Source: RGIG3009 sp045595845 (GTDB lineage Bacteria; Bacillota; Clostridia; Oscillospirales; Acutalibacteraceae). Taken from it: a stretch of DNA of 43,752 nucleotides. Below the pieces are notes generated by a model. That model was not told where the DNA came from and made no database searches. It saw only the letters and a program-made list of their open reading frames with translations. The DNA lies in the NCBI GenBank assembly GCA_045595845.1, contig JAZOBF010000012.1, forward strand, positions 1 through 43,752, written 5' to 3'. Below are positions 41,053 to 43,752 of this stretch, piece after piece. Positions within the stretch are counted from its first letter, which is position 1, and each line of letters starts with the position of its first letter. The position numbers were made by a program, and so were the translations under genes.

Positions 41053-41253
41053 TTGTTTCAGCTCATCGCCGCCTTGTGTGTATTATATCAATGAACGCGG
41101 TAGATGGGTAAAGATGCTAAAATCTTTCTTTGTTTATGGCTGCTCGCAGATACTTTATAACACCCGTTTGAACGGTAGGGATGCCCTCCGTTTTGTTATA
41201 AATATCACAAACGCCTTGGGTGCATTATATGCTTGTGTTAAATTAGGGACAAG
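41053..41253. other. Noncoding spacer with a stable hairpin
   Basis: No gene seen. A nested hairpin is at 41155-41201 (outer TTATAAC/GTTATAA; inner AACGG-AGGG with CCCT-CCGTT), without a T run. It resembles a repeat unit. The right end adjoins the inverted-repeat element at about 41250. Confidence 0.4.
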
Positions 41254-41310
41254 TTAGTTTTCGGCTCCCTCTGACGAGGGAGCTGTCAGCGAAGCTGACT
41301 GAGGGAGAGA
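41250..41310. repeat. Left inverted terminal hairpin repeat of the DUF559 unit
   Basis: An outer hairpin GCTCCCTC/GAGGGAGC (41264-41271 with 41276-41283) is followed by an inner hairpin GTCAGC/GCTGAC (41285-41290 with 41294-41299) and GAGGGAGAGA (41301-41310). The last is the exact inverse of 41658-41667 at the other end. ACAAGTT at the outer edge also matches the right side in inverted orientation. The end of the DUF559 gene is encoded within this repeat. Confidence 0.65.
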
Positions 41311-41655
41311 GTTTTTAACAGTCAAGTCTATATATTCGCATACACCTCTAAAATTTCGGTCAATATCCAAATTACAAATCCTTAAAATTGTTAAATTCAT
41401 ACCCTCTAACTCTTTCGTTCTAACTTTGTCTTTTTCTATTTGCTCTGGTGTATAATGTCCGCCGCCGTCAAGCTCAACAACAAGTCTTGCTTTTGCACAA
41501 TAAAAATCAACAATATAATTTCCTATGGCTTTTTGCCTTTGAAATCTTATGGGGTAATATCTTAAAAACTCATACCAAAGTTTTCGTTCCCAAGGTGTCA
41601 TATTTTTCCTTAAAGTTTTTGCAAGAGGGATATTTGCTTTATTATATTCTTTCAT
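41254..41655 (-). CDS. DUF559 endonuclease-domain protein
   Basis: A 133-residue protein of the DUF559 family, which has a PD-(D/E)xK-like fold related to very-short-patch-repair (Vsr) endonucleases. It begins LAKTLRKNMTPWERKLWYEFLR. Asp50 in NYIVDFYC and Glu61-Leu-Asp in VVELDGGGHYTPEQ are candidate catalytic residues. The last 17 or so residues (LPQSASLTAPSSEGAEN) are encoded by the flanking hairpin repeat, so the coding region was extended into the repeat. ATG 41655 follows GGAGGGAGAG, itself part of the right repeat; an ATG six codons earlier is less well placed. The gene is bounded on both sides by matching inverted repeats. Confidence 0.85.
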   Translation of the reverse strand: MKEYNKANIPLAKTLRKNMTPWERKLWYEFLRYYPIRFQRQKAIGNYIVDFYCAKARLVVELDGGGHYTPEQIEKDKVRTKELEGMNLTILRICNLDIDRNFRGVCEYIDLTVKNSLPQSASLTAPSSEGAEN

Positions 41656-41657
41656 AT

Positions 41658-41748
41658 TCTCTCCCTCCGTCAAAACTAAAGTTTTGCCACCTCCCTCATC
41701 AGCGGGAGGCTATTGTTTTCAACTTGTGGAAGTCATTTCCACAAGTTG
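41658..41748. repeat. Right inverted terminal hairpin repeat of the DUF559 unit
   Basis: From inside out: TCTCTCCCTC (41658-41667), an inner hairpin CAAAAC/GTTTTG (41671-41676 with 41681-41686), an outer hairpin CCTCCC/GGGAGG (41690-41695 with 41704-41709), and a further 12-bp hairpin CAACTTGTGGAA/TTCCACAAGTTG (41720-41731 with 41737-41748). The order mirrors the left repeat, with changed stem sequences but preserved pairing. Confidence 0.65.
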
Positions 41749-42022
41749 AGAATTTCCCATAACAACAAGCATTTAATTGTATTTAATATAACATTTTTTA
41801 TCAAGATTTTCAAGTTATATAAGCAAATAGAGTTATCCCGATATCACGAGATAACTCTATTTTTGATGGTATGACAAAAATCATACCTACACACCCAAAA
41901 TCATACCAAATAAAACGCAGTTGAAAACTTTGTTTTTAAGCAGTAAAGCCGCCGAGAGTATGACGGTTATTCCTGCCTTGACTTCAAAACCTCCTGTTTT
42001 GCTACTAGATTTCCGCGATTTG
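41749..42022. other. Noncoding stretch before the lipoprotein gene end
   Basis: No gene seen. It holds a terminator-like hairpin at 41825-41862 and short repeats of TCATACC: GGTATGA (41868-41874) with inverted copies at 41881-41887 and 41901-41907. Confidence 0.45.
41825..41865 (+). terminator. Terminator-like hairpin
   Basis: A perfect 13-bp stem (41825-41837 with 41850-41862), 12-base loop, T run on the plus strand. No plus-strand gene ends directly upstream. It may instead end the minus-strand lipoprotein transcript, although it is about 160 bases past that gene's stop. Confidence 0.5.
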
Positions 42023-42982
42023 TTAAAATCTTTCTACTTCCTCCTCGTCAATTTTAATAGGCTCACTTATCCAGTTACCACTCTTATCTATTTGAACTTT
42101 GTAATAATTGCGGTCAAGTCCCCAAAAATATACCATAGACTTTTCGTCAACAAAATCCTCTACATATATAAGACTTTTATAATATTCACTACTGTTTGTA
42201 TCAATCGTTAACGTTTCAACACCATTTTCATCATAAAAAGTAAATACCTCTATGTATCCAACCGCATTGTTTTTATTAGGAGTATCCCAGTCTGTTCTAT
42301 ATGTTCGCAATAAACCATCAGAATAATACATACCATCGTTGTTTACGGAACCACCAGGTATTTCTATCGTCTTACCTGTTTTGCCGCAAAACAAGTAGTT
42401 TTTTGATGGATTATATGTTGGGTCGTCCATTAAATGTATGCCTACAAAAACAATGTTTCCATTACTTGAACGATACCATTCTGAAACAGCATGATTATTG
42501 AATTTGAGTTTAACTTCTCCGGTGGTGTCTATTACACCATGTACACCGTTTCCCATTCCAAACCCATCGCGTTCATAAGCAACGATGGCAAACCCATGTT
42601 GAAAGTCGCCTGGTGTTACTATTTCCGAAGAAAAAGGTATAACAACATCTCCTGTATAATCAATATAACCGAATTGTTTCCCTGTGTAATCGGATTTTTC
42701 TACCCACATTAAACCATCTTCACCAAAAGCACCCCAATTCTCATATTGTGATAAATCTAAAGTATTATAAACTGCGTTATAATCGTAAGATATATATGTC
42801 TCTCCATCAATAGTTTCGTGCGTTGTATATGGATTTCCATCAACATCAGGAAGCGATTCGGTGTCTGTTTGAGATTCGGATAGTGTGTCGGTTGAGTTGC
42901 TATTTGTTTCTGTTGCCCCACACGCAGACAAACAGATAAGCATACAAACAGCAAGCAATAACGAAATTAGTTTCTTTGACAT
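42023..42982 (-). CDS. WG-repeat lipoprotein
   Basis: A 319-residue exported lipoprotein. The signal peptide MSKKLISLLLAVCMLICLSAC ends in the lipobox LSAC with Cys21 as the lipid-anchored residue. A Ser/Thr-rich linker (about 22-50) leads to a beta-rich body with WG-type repeat elements (FGYIDYTGDVVIPFS, HGVIDTTGEVKLKF). It is expected on the outer face of the membrane. The function is unknown; WG repeats are common scaffolds in Clostridia. ATG 42982 follows AAGGGGA; the longer frame upstream has no such site. It is divergent from a small Cro-like regulator across a perfect dyad. Confidence 0.88.
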   Translation of the reverse strand: MSKKLISLLLAVCMLICLSACGATETNSNSTDTLSESQTDTESLPDVDGNPYTTHETIDGETYISYDYNAVYNTLDLSQYENWGAFGEDGLMWVEKSDYTGKQFGYIDYTGDVVIPFSSEIVTPGDFQHGFAIVAYERDGFGMGNGVHGVIDTTGEVKLKFNNHAVSEWYRSSNGNIVFVGIHLMDDPTYNPSKNYLFCGKTGKTIEIPGGSVNNDGMYYSDGLLRTYRTDWDTPNKNNAVGYIEVFTFYDENGVETLTIDTNSSEYYKSLIYVEDFVDEKSMVYFWGLDRNYYKVQIDKSGNWISEPIKIDEEEVERF

Positions 42983-43004
42983 TTTTAAAAATCCCCTTGT
43001 TGCA

Positions 43005-43036
43005 AATAATATTAACCGATATTGGTTAATATTATT
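43005..43036. promoter_or_regulatory. Operator-like dyad between the lipoprotein and regulator genes
   Basis: Perfect 13-bp arms (43005-43017 AATAATATTAACC and 43024-43036) with a 6-base centre. It starts right after the -10 of the lipoprotein promoter, where a bound repressor would block transcription. A further half-site-like CGGTTAATAT lies at 43049-43058, inside the promoter spacer. Confidence 0.65.
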
Positions 43037-43063
43037 GTATACCATATTCGGTTAATATGTCAA
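43036..43063 (-). promoter_or_regulatory. Promoter of the lipoprotein gene
   Basis: On the minus strand TTGACA, a 16-base spacer ending in TGG, TATACA (plus coordinates 43058-43063 and 43036-43041). The -10 touches the dyad, and a half-site lies in the spacer. Confidence 0.75.
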
Positions 43064-43082
43064 TAGGGAGGATTGATGTTTT

Positions 43083-43292
43083 ATGATTTCCTATGATAGA
43101 TTATGGCAAACTATGAAAGAAAAAGGCGTTACACAATATACACTTATTAAAAAATACAATATCAGTCCCGGTCAAATCACCCGATTAAAACGAAATGAAA
43201 GTGTCAGTACTCATACAATAGAAATGTTTTGTAAAATTTTTAAATGCAATGTTGAAGATATTATGCAATATGTTGATGATGAAAATATATAA
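43083..43292 (+). CDS. Small Cro/XRE-type helix-turn-helix regulator
   Basis: A 69-residue DNA-binding protein of the short Cro/C1 (YozG-like) type. LWQTMKEKGVTQYTLIKKYNISPGQITRLKRNESVSTHTIEMFCKIFKCNVEDIMQYV covers the complete HTH fold, with helix 3 at PGQITRLKRN. No sensing domain is present. GGGAGG lies 11 bases upstream of the ATG. It is divergent from the lipoprotein gene, with the operator-like dyad between them, and likely represses that gene and perhaps itself (a weak TTGGTT/TATTCG promoter overlaps the dyad at 43022-43050). Confidence 0.9.
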   Translation: MISYDRLWQTMKEKGVTQYTLIKKYNISPGQITRLKRNESVSTHTIEMFCKIFKCNVEDIMQYVDDENI

Positions 43293-43294
43293 AC

Positions 43295-43323
43295 AAGCAG
43301 GGAACTGATCCCTGCTTTCGTTT
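43295..43323 (+). terminator. Terminator of the Cro-type regulator gene
   Basis: A perfect 9-bp stem (43295-43303 with 43309-43317), loop ACTGA, tail TCGTTTT, directly after the stop codon. Confidence 0.75.
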
Positions 43324-43368
43324 TGTCCCTATTGTAACTCAACCATAGCATAGAAACAACGAAAAATC

Positions 43369-43752
43369 AATGCAGAGCATTGTATATCATCAATTCCGCA
43401 GGAATTGCATATCATCAAAGCAGAACGCTTTGTATATCATCAAGCCGACAGAAATACACACCTGAAGGTGTGATGGGATACAACAACGGCAAGCCGTTGT
43501 TGATGATATACACGCTGACGCGTGATGATATGCCAAGCCTGTCGGCTTGGATAAAAAAATCCTCGTTCCAAAGTCGGAGGCCAAGCGGTCTTAGGAAGAC
43601 AAATTATTGTGCCAACTCCTTGGCCCACAGAACGACATGGCTACGATCCGACTTATGGGATACAACAACGGCAAGCCGTTGTTGATGATATACACGCTGA
43701 CGCGTGATGATATGCCAAGCCTGTCGGCTTGGATAAAAAAATCCTCGTTCCA
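43369..43752. repeat. Mosaic hairpin array running off the window edge
   Basis: A row of short hairpins of different sequence is joined by a nearly constant 10-base linker. On the left the linkers read GTATATCATC, GCATATCATC, GTATATCATC (43382, 43407, 43432). On the right they are inverted: GATGATATAC (43502) and GATGATATGC (43524). Stem pairs include AATGC/GCATT, ATTCC/GGAAT, AAAGC/GCTTT, CACACC/GGTGTG, the 9-bp arms of 43482-43501, ACGC/GCGT and CAAGCC/GGCTTG. A 98-bp stretch, 43473-43570, is repeated exactly at 43655-43752 (offset 182). No credible gene lies here. Confidence 0.8.

Noticed and set aside
41825..41865. Small regulatory RNA ending at this terminator
   Set aside because: The hairpin and T run are good, but no promoter with proper spacing was seen just upstream on the plus strand.
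43369..43752. CRISPR array at the right edge
   Set aside because: The repeated linker is only 10 bases, the units between are hairpins of varying length, the linkers invert halfway, and no cas genes are seen.

Overview
This is a chromosomal window from a low-to-mid GC Gram-positive anaerobe of the class Clostridia, most like the Oscillospiraceae/Ruminococcaceae. The reasons are Spo0A (an endospore regulator), an IspH protein fused to ribosomal-S1 domains, a tyrosine T-box riboswitch, TmcAL, DUF5685 and DUF378 proteins, consensus sigma-A promoters, strong GGAGG ribosome binding sites and frequent TTG starts. No rRNA, complete tRNA, prophage or CRISPR array was seen.

Layout. (1) 1-2.5 kb is accessory sequence: a promoter-led cluster of three small genes (two membrane proteins and a PH/GRAM-like protein), repeat-like noncoding blocks and a metallo-beta-lactamase-fold hydrolase. 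(2) 2.7-5.4 kb holds a large cytoplasmic protein that looks like a glycoside hydrolase. It is followed by about 0.9 kb of AT-rich noncoding DNA with an 18-bp-arm perfect palindrome, then a tyrosine recombinase. (3) 7.4-20 kb is a minus-strand housekeeping block: spo0A; murA - WalJ-like hydrolase - rlmH; and a long run of DUF5685 - J-domain protein - membrane protein / RpiR regulator - flavoprotein - cmk - plsC - ispH/S1 - rpiB - LUD protein. (4) 20-23 kb has a DUF378 protein, and ackA and tmcAL reading apart from interlocked divergent promoters. (5) 23-32.7 kb is one tightly packed minus-strand operon from a perfect consensus promoter: rnj - gdpP - rplI - dnaB - tilS - hpt - ftsH. (6) 32.8-37.9 kb contains rnhA, tyrS with its T-box, a HAD phosphatase, an MGMT-like protein, a PAP2 phosphatase and nadE. 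(7) 37.9-43.8 kb is accessory again: an ArAE-like membrane protein, a MATE exporter with a divergent AraC regulator, a DUF559 endonuclease gene bounded by inverted hairpin repeats, a WG-repeat lipoprotein divergent from a small Cro-like regulator across an operator-like dyad, and a hairpin array with a 98-bp direct repeat that runs off the window edge.

The core genes serve cell-envelope synthesis (murA, plsC, ispH), nucleotide and NAD supply (cmk, hpt, nadE), replication and RNA/translation work (dnaB, rnhA, rnj, rlmH, tilS, tmcAL, tyrS, rplI), signalling (gdpP, spo0A) and fermentation (ackA). No clear new multi-gene defence or metabolic system was found. The best leads are the DUF559 gene between inverted hairpin repeats (candidate mobile unit), the palindrome-recombinase pair, the mosaic hairpin array at the right edge, the lipoprotein/Cro-like switch, and an EF-hand-like loop in FtsH.
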